DNA from: Boseongicola sp. SB0662_bin_57
Lineage (GTDB): Bacteria; Pseudomonadota; Alphaproteobacteria; Rhodobacterales; Rhodobacteraceae
Direction: 5' to 3'
DNA length: 10,665 nt
NCBI GenBank assembly: GCA_009839535.1
Contig: VXPN01000195.1
Location: 1-10,665, forward strand
The notes under the pieces are model-generated. The model was not told the DNA's origin. It saw nothing but the letters and a program-made list of their open reading frames with translations, and ran no database searches. The position numbers and the translations under genes are program-made. Positions 1 to 6,239 of this stretch are shown piece by piece; position 1 is the first letter of the stretch; each line of letters starts with the position of its first letter.

Positions 1-10
1 CCGACGCCTC

Positions 11-32
11 GCAACACTACATCAGGTGTTGC
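11..32. repeat. Perfect inverted repeat (7-bp arms, 8-base loop)
   Basis: GCAACAC at 11-17 is the exact reverse complement of GTGTTGC at 26-32. The repeat lies about 57 bases past the stop codon of the permease gene on the minus strand. No run of T follows it on either strand, so it is not a standard intrinsic terminator. It could be a stem-loop between the permease and the next gene of the operon, or a protein-binding palindrome. Bases 1-88 otherwise hold no gene I can support. Confidence 0.3.
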
Positions 33-88
33 ACTTCAGAGTGGAACGGGGGATGGGAAACAGTGTCTGACCGGCAGGTTTCATGCGC

Positions 89-964
89 TCACTCCCCGGT
101 TGCAAATGTCAGTTTGGTGCCCCGCTGCATCCACAGGATGATCAGGCCTGCGATGATGTAAGGGGCCATGGTCCGGTAGGCTGACAGCGCCGGATTGAGC
201 GCGAGCATGGATTCCACGACACCGATCAAGAGACCGCCCGCCAAGGTTGCGGGAAGCGAAGTCAGGCGCCCGCAAACCGCCGCCGCCGTCGCCGGGATTA
301 CCATGAAGGTGATGACCGCGGGTTCCAGTCGCACGAGACTGCCAAAGAAGATGCCGGTCAACCCCGCCAGTGCGCCCGAAATGCCCCAGGCCAGCGTCTC
401 GACCTTCAGGACCGGGATGCCCAGCAGGGCGGCGTGGCCACGGTTGTCGGCCAAGGCGCGCATGTGCAGCCCCGTGCGCGTCCGATCAAGGTAGAGGATC
501 ATGCCTATTACCGCCGCGATGGCAAGACCCAGAACGATGAGCCGCGTGAGCGTGACACGCACACCCAAGAGCTTCACTGCCATCGCGTCGGTCGGCAGAT
601 CCAGTTCTCGGAGCATGTCGTCCCATAGAAGTCCCATCGCTCCGAGAAGGATCAGCAGATAGCCCAACGTGGCGACGGCCTTGACCGCTGGCTCCCGGTG
701 CGACAGGCGCGGCGCAAGGCCACGACCGTACGCGACCGACAATGCAACTCCCGCCAGCACCGTCCCTGCCCAGGCAATCGGCGCGGGCAGGTCCCAGGCG
801 CCGAGCTGCCACGCGGTCATGGCGGAAAACGCGGCGATGGCACCATGGGAAAAGTTCAGGAACCCGGTGGAGCGGCGCAGAATGACCAGGCCGATCCCGC
901 CGAGGGCGTAAAGCGATCCCACCGCCAGGCCGGACACCAGAAAGAGGCCATGGACAGTCAGCAT
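89..964 (-). CDS. livH: LIV/HAAT-type ABC transporter permease, LivH family
   Basis: This 291-residue integral inner-membrane protein would be one of the two channel subunits of a branched-chain-amino-acid-type (HAAT) ABC importer. It is almost entirely hydrophobic segments joined by short loops. The family motif LNFSHG is at residues 36-41, in the usual LNFAHG position after the first helices. The cytoplasmic loop that contacts the ATPase is seen around residues 163-204, ending in GISGALAGLTG. The ATG at 962-964 is preceded by AGGAG with 8 bases of spacing. It follows the binding-protein gene by 69 bases that contain a strong stem-loop. The LivM partner and the ATPases are not in the window and are expected past the left edge. 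The substrate cannot be read from the permease; the upstream nitrilase suggests a nitrile, amide or organic acid rather than leucine. Family assignment is firm, substrate is not. Confidence 0.9.
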   Translation of the reverse strand: MLTVHGLFLVSGLAVGSLYALGGIGLVILRRSTGFLNFSHGAIAAFSAMTAWQLGAWDLPAPIAWAGTVLAGVALSVAYGRGLAPRLSHREPAVKAVATLGYLLILLGAMGLLWDDMLRELDLPTDAMAVKLLGVRVTLTRLIVLGLAIAAVIGMILYLDRTRTGLHMRALADNRGHAALLGIPVLKVETLAWGISGALAGLTGIFFGSLVRLEPAVITFMVIPATAAAVCGRLTSLPATLAGGLLIGVVESMLALNPALSAYRTMAPYIIAGLIILWMQRGTKLTFATGE

Positions 965-986
965 GTCACGTGCTCCTGAACAAGGG

Positions 987-1019
987 GACCGGACGGCGGG
1001 ACGGACCCGTCGCCCGGCC
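987..1019 (-). promoter_or_regulatory. Intercistronic stem-loop between binding protein and permease genes
   Basis: The 69-base gap between the binding-protein stop and the permease start can fold, as minus-strand RNA, into a long GC-rich hairpin. The arms are 1006-1019 and 987-1000 and the loop is 1001-1005. Fourteen positions pair with one A-C mismatch and two G-U pairs. No U-run follows, so a complete Rho-independent stop is unlikely. Stem-loops just after the binding-protein gene are common in ABC import operons, where they protect the upstream message or dampen downstream expression, giving more binding protein than permease. That role is inferred here. Confidence 0.5.
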
Positions 1020-1033
1020 GGCCAGGAAGAAAG

Positions 1034-2296
1034 TCAATCCCGCAGGCCGAGCTGACGCTCCTGCTCCAGGATCGGATCGAGATAGGCGCTGTCGATGTCG
1101 TAGCAATCGCGGACCAGCTCGAAGGCGCCGTTCCGATAGACGACCATCCGGCCCTCGTGGTTGGGCATATGCCGGTCGGCCTCGCCCACATAGTAGGGGC
1201 CACACAGCAGATCGCTCTCCGCGCCGACGATGCCCCTGATGGCCTCCGTCACGCTGGCGCGGCTGATGGTCTCGGGGTCAAGCTCCAGCAGCGCGTCGAC
1301 GAAGAACCTCGCCGAGATGTAGCCCGACTGGCTGAAGGTGTCACGCCGGTCGCCTTCCTGCCCGTAGGCATTCATGACGGCGATCCAGTTGCGGTTGTCC
1401 GCCCCGCCGCTGTCGAACTGGTTCAGCTCGATGTTGACGTAGATGTGCCCGTCCCAATACTCGCCCAGCACCTCGGTCACTCCGGGATCGTAGAGTGGTG
1501 TGGGCGACACCCAGGTGAACATTTCACGTCCGTCCTGCTCTTCGGCCACACCCAGCAGGCCGATTGCCGGTCCTGCCGGGAGCATCAACAGGATTGTATC
1601 CGCTCCTGCGGCCAGTGCCTGGAGGTAGGTTGCATTCAGGTCGACGCTCGTCGGGTCCATCAGGATGGAGGTGCCGCGCAGGCCGTTCTCCTGCATGTAG
1701 CGGTTCATCCAATCGCAGGCCCACCCCCCGTTGTTGGGAATGTTGAAACCGATGCAGGCCACGTGCTCGGTCCCGAGTTCCTCAATCGCGAATTTCAACG
1801 CGCCTATGCCCGAGGGCAATGGCCCCTGGTTGGTCGAGACGATGTTTGAAGATTCGTAACATTCAGATATCGCGCAGCCGGAGGCCATCGCCATCACTCC
1901 TTGATCCGAATAAAGCTGTGCGTTGACAGCCATTTCAACGACCGAGCCGTTGCCCACCAGCGCTACGATGCCTTCGTCAATCACCAGCCTGTTTGCGACC
2001 TGACTGGCAAGCTCCGGGTTCCACTGGTCGTTTTCGGCGATGTACTCGATGGGCCGCCCGTTGATCCCACCGTTGTCATTGACGCACGCAAAGTAGGCCG
2101 CCGCGGCATCGGTGCCGCCGGAAAAGTCGCCCGGAGGCGCGTTGCCGTAAATTCCGCCGACCTTGACCGGCGTGCCTGTCGCGGGTTCGCCGGTGGCAAG
2201 ACCGCAGACCGGGCCATCCTGCGCAGCGACGGGTTCGGCAATGGCCATCAGGCACAGCGCGGCCATGCCTCCGAAGAGCTTGGGTGTTGCTTTCAT
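1034..2296 (-). CDS. Periplasmic substrate-binding protein of a LIV/HAAT-type ABC transporter
   Basis: This 420-residue secreted protein would capture the substrate in the periplasm and deliver it to the permease encoded just downstream. A signal peptide is clear: Lys2 and Lys6, a hydrophobic core at residues 8-20, and a VAA-Q cleavage site after Ala25. There is no lipobox, so it should be soluble. The rest fits the Peripla_BP_6 (Leu/Ile/Val-binding) fold: a VGGIY strand at 46-50, the NDNGGINGRPIE segment at 73-84 typical of this family, and VALVGNGS at 111-118. Length is normal or slightly long. The start at 2294-2296 has AGGAGG at 2302-2307 with 5-base spacing. The mature protein carries eight cysteines (31, 71, 141, 146, 181, 194, 365, 398), which is many for the family and suggests disulfides. 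It lies 53 bases after the flavoprotein gene and is probably co-transcribed with the nitrilase. Substrate unknown. Confidence 0.92.
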   Translation of the reverse strand: MKATPKLFGGMAALCLMAIAEPVAAQDGPVCGLATGEPATGTPVKVGGIYGNAPPGDFSGGTDAAAAYFACVNDNGGINGRPIEYIAENDQWNPELASQVANRLVIDEGIVALVGNGSVVEMAVNAQLYSDQGVMAMASGCAISECYESSNIVSTNQGPLPSGIGALKFAIEELGTEHVACIGFNIPNNGGWACDWMNRYMQENGLRGTSILMDPTSVDLNATYLQALAAGADTILLMLPAGPAIGLLGVAEEQDGREMFTWVSPTPLYDPGVTEVLGEYWDGHIYVNIELNQFDSGGADNRNWIAVMNAYGQEGDRRDTFSQSGYISARFFVDALLELDPETISRASVTEAIRGIVGAESDLLCGPYYVGEADRHMPNHEGRMVVYRNGAFELVRDCYDIDSAYLDPILEQERQLGLRD

Positions 2297-2349
2297 TTGG
2301 TCCTCCTGTTGGTTGGTCCGACGTCAAGGGGTCGGTGGGGAGGCCGTGG

Positions 2350-3039
2350 TCAGGACGTGCCGTCCATCACCTTGGCCATGTATTCCTCCTCGGTAATCGT
2401 GCCTCCGTGTTCCTCGGCCTTGCCCTGATCCCGCTCGTGCAGGAAGTCCTGGATGGGGGCGATCCGCTTCCATGCGGGGAACGGCTGCTTGCCGTCGGTG
2501 TCTGGAACATAGATCGAGTGTGGCTCGACCCGCTTGTGCTTGTGGATCATCCGCGCACAGTTCTGAAAGACGCGGGTCACTTCGACCACGACCACCAAGT
2601 TGCTGCCAGGGAAATGGGCCATCAGCTCGGGATCCTTCGAGATCTTCGCGTCGCCCTGCACGCGAACGCGCCACGGGGTCTCGAAATCCATGAACAGCAT
2701 GCCGATCTTCGCTGCCGCATCGATGTTGCCCATGCTGAGCCACATGCCGTTGCCATCGTAATTCGGAAAGACCAGCCGGTTGTCGCCCAGCGATTTCACG
2801 AAGCCCACCGGCCCGCCCTTGTAGCTGACGGTCGGCTCGCCCTCGGCTGTCACGGTGGACAGGAAGAAGTAGTCGCGCGTCTCGATGTATTCGATGTGAT
2901 AGTCTTCCATCTCGTCGCGCACGATGGCCTGGAGCACCGCACGGGACAGCTTGCTGTGGCCGTTTTCGTCCTGGAACTTGCGGTGCGCGTCGGTGTAAAA
3001 TTCCTCATGCGAGGGGATTGCGGGTGTCTTTTCTGTCAT
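2350..3039 (-). CDS. Pyridoxamine 5'-phosphate oxidase-fold flavoprotein (FMN-binding split barrel)
   Basis: This 229-residue protein is probably cytoplasmic; no signal peptide is seen. Residues 58-165 fit the split-barrel fold of the PPOX/general-stress flavoprotein family: the strand FFLSTVTAEGEPTVSY (58-73), then GGPVGFVKSL, RLVFPNYDGNGMWLSMGN (88-105), IGMLFMDF (112-119) and WRVRVQGDA (123-131). This is the canonical order of the FMN-binding barrel. It is preceded by about 55 residues of mainly helical sequence and followed by a charged tail. I chose the ATG at 3037-3039 because AAGGAGG lies at 3045-3051, 5 bases upstream. A longer reading frame begins at 3123, but it would overlap the nitrilase end and has no such site. 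It sits 58 bases after the nitrilase stop and 53 before the binding-protein gene. The reaction is unknown; classical vitamin B6 synthesis is unlikely in this context, and an FMN- or F420-dependent oxidoreductase is possible. Confidence 0.82.
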   Translation of the reverse strand: MTEKTPAIPSHEEFYTDAHRKFQDENGHSKLSRAVLQAIVRDEMEDYHIEYIETRDYFFLSTVTAEGEPTVSYKGGPVGFVKSLGDNRLVFPNYDGNGMWLSMGNIDAAAKIGMLFMDFETPWRVRVQGDAKISKDPELMAHFPGSNLVVVVEVTRVFQNCARMIHKHKRVEPHSIYVPDTDGKQPFPAWKRIAPIQDFLHERDQGKAEEHGGTITEEEYMAKVMDGTS

Positions 3040-3044
3040 TGTCG

Positions 3045-3051
3045 CCTCCTT
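3045..3051 (-). promoter_or_regulatory. Ribosome binding site deciding the flavoprotein start
   Basis: AAGGAGG on the minus strand lies 5 bases before the ATG at 3037-3039. It is the strongest match in this gap and argues against the 28-residue-longer start inside the nitrilase gene. Confidence 0.7.
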
Positions 3052-3097
3052 GAAGCGATGGCCGCCCCGCAACGAAGAGTGCAGGCCGGCGGTACGT

Positions 3098-4111
3098 TTA
3101 CTCCGCGGCCTCGGCGGGGGCATTGGCGGTTTCGCTGAGTTCCTCCCAGCCCGGCGCGTCGTCGAAATTCACGACCGGACACTGTCTTTTGCGGTTGATC
3201 AACAACCGCGTCGCCTCGCGTTTCGCGTAATGACCGGCGGGATCGGCCGCTGCCTTGGCGTAGCCGATCATGTGCAGGTCGATATCGGCATACATGATGC
3301 CTTCCTGATCATGCGGAATGCGCTCGGCCAGTTCGGCCCCGTCCGGGCCGTAGATCGCGGTATAGCCGCCACCCACGGGGAACAGCGCCTCCTTGTCGGC
3401 ATCGCCCTCGCAGAGCATGTCCTGCATCGCCTTGGTGACAAGTGAACAAGGGGCCAGCACAAAACAGGAGCCTTCAACCGCGTAGATCATCGAAGCCGCA
3501 TTGTTGACCTGATGGCCAAGGGCATAGGCCGTGCCTTCGTAGAGTGCGAGGTTCGGCCAGGCAGCGACATGGACCTGCTCGTTCTGGGCATACATGGCGT
3601 ATTTCGACAGCGGCTGAAGGTGTTCCCAACAGGCCAGTTGCCCGACCCGGCCAATCGATGTGTCAACCACGTTCAGGTCGGACCCGTCGCCTTCACCGTA
3701 GACGGTGCGCTCGACATGGGTGGGCTTCAGCTTGCGGCGGCGATTGATGACCTCGCCCGTTTCGTCGAAATGCCACTGCGCGATGTAGAGCGACCCGCCG
3801 TCGCGCTCGCTGACGCCCATCGACAGCTGGATCTTGTTGTCCCGGCAGGCCGTGGCAAGCTTCTTCTCACGTTCGGAGCCCGCGACGATCGAGTTGTCAA
3901 AATAGCGCCCGACGAACTGCATTTGCCAGGCAGCGGGGCCCAACCAGATGTGATTGGGATAGCCGGGCAGCCAGGTTTCGGAGAACGCGACCAGGCGGGC
4001 GCCGCTTGCGGCGGCTTCTTCGATCAGCCTGATCGCTTTCTCGATGCCGGCGTCGAGATCGAGAAAACAGGGCGCGGCCTGAACGGTGGCAACTTTGAAT
4101 TGTGTTGTCAT
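3098..4111 (-). CDS. Nitrilase (carbon-nitrogen hydrolase superfamily, nitrilase branch)
   Basis: This 337-residue cytoplasmic enzyme is predicted to hydrolyse a nitrile to the carboxylic acid and ammonia through a cysteine thioimidate. The catalytic triad is intact: Glu45 in SETWLPGYP, Lys127 in RRKLKPTHVER, and Cys161 in the CWEHLQP motif. The 82- and 34-residue spacings match well-studied nitrilases such as the Rhodococcus rhodochrous J1 enzyme (Glu48, Lys131, Cys165). A further conserved Glu134 follows in THVER. CWE after the nucleophile separates true nitrilases and cyanide-degrading enzymes from amidases of the superfamily. The length is normal and the tail ends in an Ala/Glu-rich stretch. 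The start is supported by AGGAGGAGG at 4120-4128. It is the first gene of the leftward operon and is divergent from an AraC-family gene, as nitrilases often are. Aliphatic, aryl or arylaceto-nitrile preference, or cyanide dihydratase activity, cannot be told from the motifs. Confidence 0.93.
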   Translation of the reverse strand: MTTQFKVATVQAAPCFLDLDAGIEKAIRLIEEAAASGARLVAFSETWLPGYPNHIWLGPAAWQMQFVGRYFDNSIVAGSEREKKLATACRDNKIQLSMGVSERDGGSLYIAQWHFDETGEVINRRRKLKPTHVERTVYGEGDGSDLNVVDTSIGRVGQLACWEHLQPLSKYAMYAQNEQVHVAAWPNLALYEGTAYALGHQVNNAASMIYAVEGSCFVLAPCSLVTKAMQDMLCEGDADKEALFPVGGGYTAIYGPDGAELAERIPHDQEGIMYADIDLHMIGYAKAAADPAGHYAKREATRLLINRKRQCPVVNFDDAPGWEELSETANAPAEAAE

Positions 4112-4153
4112 TGTTGAAACCTCCTCCTGATCCGGAAAGAATGCCCAAGCAAG

Positions 4154-4175
4154 CGGCAGACAACTTTCGTCTCCG
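4154..4175. promoter_or_regulatory. Candidate operator dyad between nitrilase and AraC genes
   Basis: CGGCAGAC at 4154-4161 and GTCTCCG at 4169-4175 form an imperfect dyad (one extra base in the left arm) around AACTTTC. It lies in the 128-base divergent gap, 43 bases before the nitrilase start codon and 12 bases beyond the candidate regulator -35 box. That position suits a site for the divergently encoded regulator. AraC proteins more often bind direct repeats, so the assignment is weak. Confidence 0.3.
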
Positions 4176-4186
4176 GGTCAAAAAAC

Positions 4187-4215
4187 TTGCGATTTTGAGC
4201 CGTGCTGCGTAATCT
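4187..4215 (+). promoter_or_regulatory. Candidate sigma-70 type promoter of the AraC-family gene
   Basis: TTGCGA at 4187-4192 and TAATCT at 4210-4215 are separated by exactly 17 bases, the optimal spacing. The hexamers are only partial matches to consensus (4/6 and 3/6). Transcription would start near 4222, leaving a leader of about 18 bases with the GGAGG ribosome site at 4229-4233. I found no equally good minus-strand promoter for the nitrilase, which fits activator dependence. Confidence 0.35.
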
Positions 4216-4239
4216 TTGACGAGTGTCCGGAGGCTGCGC

Positions 4240-5235
4240 ATGGATCACATCGCCCGGTACTCAACGGTGGACATCGCCCCACGAGACCGCTTCGCCTTTT
4301 GGCGGGAAGCGGTTTGCGAAAGCTACGTCCAACTTGGGTGTGAGGCCCCGAAAACCGCTCAGTTTTCGGGTGAATTGAGTATCGCCAGACACTCGGTCCT
4401 TTCCATCTCGGATGTGTCTGGAGCAGAGCACTCCGTGGTCCGCCGCAAACGAGACATCCGCAGTGCGACGGAGGAGTATTTCCTTGTCAGCTTGCAACGA
4501 GAAAACACCTCGCGAATCACGCAATTCGGCAAGCAATCGGTCCTGAGACCGGGGGATATCGGCGTCTACGACAGCGCCTATCCCTATCTGCTGGAACTGG
4601 GGGAGCGCTTCTCCAAGACTGTCTTGCAGTTCCCCAAAGACCACCTTCTGGACCGGCTGCCCGTGGCGCGGATGATGGGCGGGACACGGATCGACGGTCA
4701 ATCCGGCATTGGCAAACTGGTGCGGGAAAACACCCTCTCGCTCACCGAACATTTGAACGGGTCCGATCCAACGGTCGCTGCGCTCTTGCAGGACACTCTG
4801 ATCGATCTCATCGCCACGGGCTTGGCGGCCGGGCGCGGCGATGTGGTAGACCTCTCTTCACCCGAACAGCATGTGGTCATGCGGGTGCGCAGCTTTATCG
4901 CGTCGCATTACTCGGACCCGGGCCTGGATCGCAACCGTGTGGCCGAAGAGGCGGGCATGTCGGTTCGGCGGTTGAACGGCATCTTCGCCAAGCACGACAG
5001 TTCGATTACCGAGGAAATTCGCCGAAGGCGGCTCGAGACCGTGGCCGCTCAGTTGCGTGATCCACGCTATGGCTCACAATCGATCAGCGAGATCGCCTTG
5101 AACTGCGGATTCAACAATCTCCAGCATTTCTCGACCGTTTTCCGCACGGCATATGGGACTACCCCCCGCGCTTATCGCAGTGGCGAGAGGACGGCGCGTC
5201 AGGTTGTCATCACAGGTTCGCGGGCCAACGTTTGA
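4240..5235 (+). CDS. AraC-family transcriptional regulator, likely activator of the nitrilase operon
   Basis: This 331-residue cytoplasmic DNA-binding protein has the two-part layout of the family. Residues 1-205 form an effector-sensing domain of the AraC_binding_2 type: the FAFWREAV start, a VSLQ strand near 83 and LRPGDIGVYDSAYPY at 102-116, as in FeaR/NitR-like regulators. Residues 210-315 carry the double helix-turn-helix: the first around 229-250 (RVAEEAGMSVRRLNGIF), the second around 281-310, with SEIALNCGFNNLQHFSTVFR followed by the GTTPRAYR ending. I chose the ATG at 4240 because GGAGG at 4229-4233 is 6 bases upstream. An in-frame TTG at 4216 would overlap the candidate -10 box. It is divergent from the nitrilase operon, the arrangement of NitR-type activators that respond to nitriles or their products. 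That target is inferred from position. Family assignment is firm. Confidence 0.92.
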   Translation: MDHIARYSTVDIAPRDRFAFWREAVCESYVQLGCEAPKTAQFSGELSIARHSVLSISDVSGAEHSVVRRKRDIRSATEEYFLVSLQRENTSRITQFGKQSVLRPGDIGVYDSAYPYLLELGERFSKTVLQFPKDHLLDRLPVARMMGGTRIDGQSGIGKLVRENTLSLTEHLNGSDPTVAALLQDTLIDLIATGLAAGRGDVVDLSSPEQHVVMRVRSFIASHYSDPGLDRNRVAEEAGMSVRRLNGIFAKHDSSITEEIRRRRLETVAAQLRDPRYGSQSISEIALNCGFNNLQHFSTVFRTAYGTTPRAYRSGERTARQVVITGSRANV

Positions 5236-5834
5236 TCCGGCACGGCCAGGCACATAGCGGTCTGGCTGGCAGCCAGCGGGCTGGGTCTCGACATCCGCCT
5301 CCTTGGCGGCTGCGTGAATGTTACCATTGGAGGTTCTTGAAAGTCCGGTGTTGATCGGTGTCAAATATCGTTCGCACCCGAAAACCCTGACCTTTAGCTG
5401 ACACTTACCTCAGTCCTGAGAGCCGCAATGGCGGCGACTACGCGAAGCCTGACATCTTGCAGGGCTAAACGGCCCGAAGCTGCATATACGGACATCTTGA
5501 AGAACACAAGGCGAACAAATCGTGGTGTTCGTGACGCCTGCGAGACTGGGTCTTCCCGGATTTCCAAGGGACCTTGAGCGGCCTTGCCAGGCTCTCCGGC
5601 CTTGCCCTTGGCCTTGCAGACGGTTCCGCGCGAGATCCCCATCTCGCGGGCAACATTGGTCGGCGACCGCGGGTTTTTCCCGGCGTTGCGATTGGAGGCG
5701 CAGCAGTGCAAGACTGAGGCTGCGAACGGGTTTCGGTCACAGGAGTCGAAAGCCGGGCGGCAGGACATGGGTCGGGAAGCGTCCGGGTCCTCGACCTTGG
5801 GCATTCATGAAGGTCACCAGATCGGGAGGTCAGG
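5236..5834. other. Gene-poor stretch between the AraC-family gene and the decarboxylase-family gene
   Basis: About 600 bases hold no convincing intact gene on either strand. Just after the regulator stop there is a near-palindrome (CTGGCTG at 5262-5268, CAGCCAG at 5270-5276) and a second small hairpin (CCGCC at 5295-5299, GGCGG at 5305-5309). Neither is followed by a T-run, so termination of the regulator transcript is only possible. A third short inverted repeat, CTCAG/CTGAG, is at 5409-5420. On the minus strand, 5583-5680 encodes a recombinase-like motif listed separately. Several CCTTG units recur between 5571 and 5618. Open frames through here on both strands look like composition-driven frames or gene remains. 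Confidence 0.5.
5583..5680 (-). pseudogene. Possible remnant of a serine recombinase or other helix-turn-helix protein
   Basis: Within a minus-strand frame (stop at 5394, first ATG at 5804), a short stretch reads NVAREMGISRGTVCKA. This closely resembles the C-terminal helix-turn-helix of resolvase/invertase-type recombinases, where VARELGISRATVYRAL-like sequences are typical. Nothing upstream in the frame resembles the catalytic domain, and the sequence after the motif is a Lys/Gly/Ala-rich run without family features. An intact gene is therefore unlikely. It may be the tail of a decayed mobile element, or chance. The match rests on about 16 residues, so confidence is low. Confidence 0.25.
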
Positions 5835-6239
5835 ATGGGAACGTTTGACGAGGAGCTGTTCGAGGCGGGGCTGAAACGGAGAAAGGCGACGCTCGGTTCG
5901 GAATACGTGGAGAAGAACCTTGCGGCGGCGGACGACTTCACCCGTCCGTTCCAGGAGGCGATGACCGCGTGGTGCTGGGGGTTCGGTTGGGGTGACGATG
6001 CGATCGATGCCAGGACCCGCAGCATGATGAACCTGTCGATGATCGGTGCGCTGGGGAAGATGCATGAGTGGGAGGTTCACTGTCGGGGCGCATTGAACAA
6101 CGGCGTGTCGGTGGAGGAAATCCGCGCGATCATTCATGTCATCGGCATCTATTGCGGCGTGCCGCAGGCGCTTGACTGCTTTCGCGTCGCACGCAAGGTG
6201 TTGCAGGAGGCGGGGCGGCTTCCGAACGATGCGCCTTGA
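5835..6239 (+). CDS. Carboxymuconolactone decarboxylase (PcaC/CMD) family protein
   Basis: This 134-residue all-helical cytoplasmic protein has the length and pattern of the PcaC branch of the CMD/AhpD superfamily. RSMMNLSMIGALGK (63-76) fits the core helix, HCRGALNNGVSVEEIRAII (82-100) is the family signature, and YCGVPQALDCFRVA (106-119) the closing helix. No CxxC pair is present, so an AhpD-type peroxidase role is unlikely. PcaC decarboxylates 4-carboxymuconolactone in the protocatechuate branch of the beta-ketoadipate pathway. No other pca gene is visible, so it may act on another lactone or acid, perhaps made by the neighbouring enzymes. The start at 5835 has GGGAGG at 5824-5829 with 5-base spacing. 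It stands alone on the plus strand, 599 bases after the regulator gene, and converges on the racemase operon. Family sure, substrate not. Confidence 0.85.
   Translation: MGTFDEELFEAGLKRRKATLGSEYVEKNLAAADDFTRPFQEAMTAWCWGFGWGDDAIDARTRSMMNLSMIGALGKMHEWEVHCRGALNNGVSVEEIRAIIHVIGIYCGVPQALDCFRVARKVLQEAGRLPNDAP

Noticed and set aside
22..84. Twenty-codon minus-strand open frame starting just after the left permease gene
   Set aside because: It has no clear ribosome site, no recognisable motif and ends at once. It is more likely spacer before the next liv gene.
2318..2335. Small inverted repeat CCGAC/GTCGG before the binding-protein gene
   Set aside because: Only five pairs with an 8-base loop, easily expected by chance in GC-rich spacer.
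3040..3123. Longer start for the PPOX-fold protein
   Set aside because: The extra 28 residues are Arg/Pro-rich, overlap the nitrilase end and bypass an ideal AAGGAGG site placed 5 bases before the internal ATG.
2284..3138. 284-codon plus-strand frame opposite the flavoprotein gene
   Set aside because: The reverse strand encodes a clear PPOX fold with a strong ribosome site. The plus-strand frame has no motif.
4216..4239. TTG start for the AraC-family gene
   Set aside because: The ATG at 4240 has GGAGG at the right distance and aligns with the natural beginning of the sensing domain.
5465..6025. Long minus-strand frame opposite the decarboxylase-family gene
   Set aside because: It is low in family features and Ser/Arg/Pro-rich, as antisense frames in high-GC DNA are. 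The plus-strand gene explains the coding signal.
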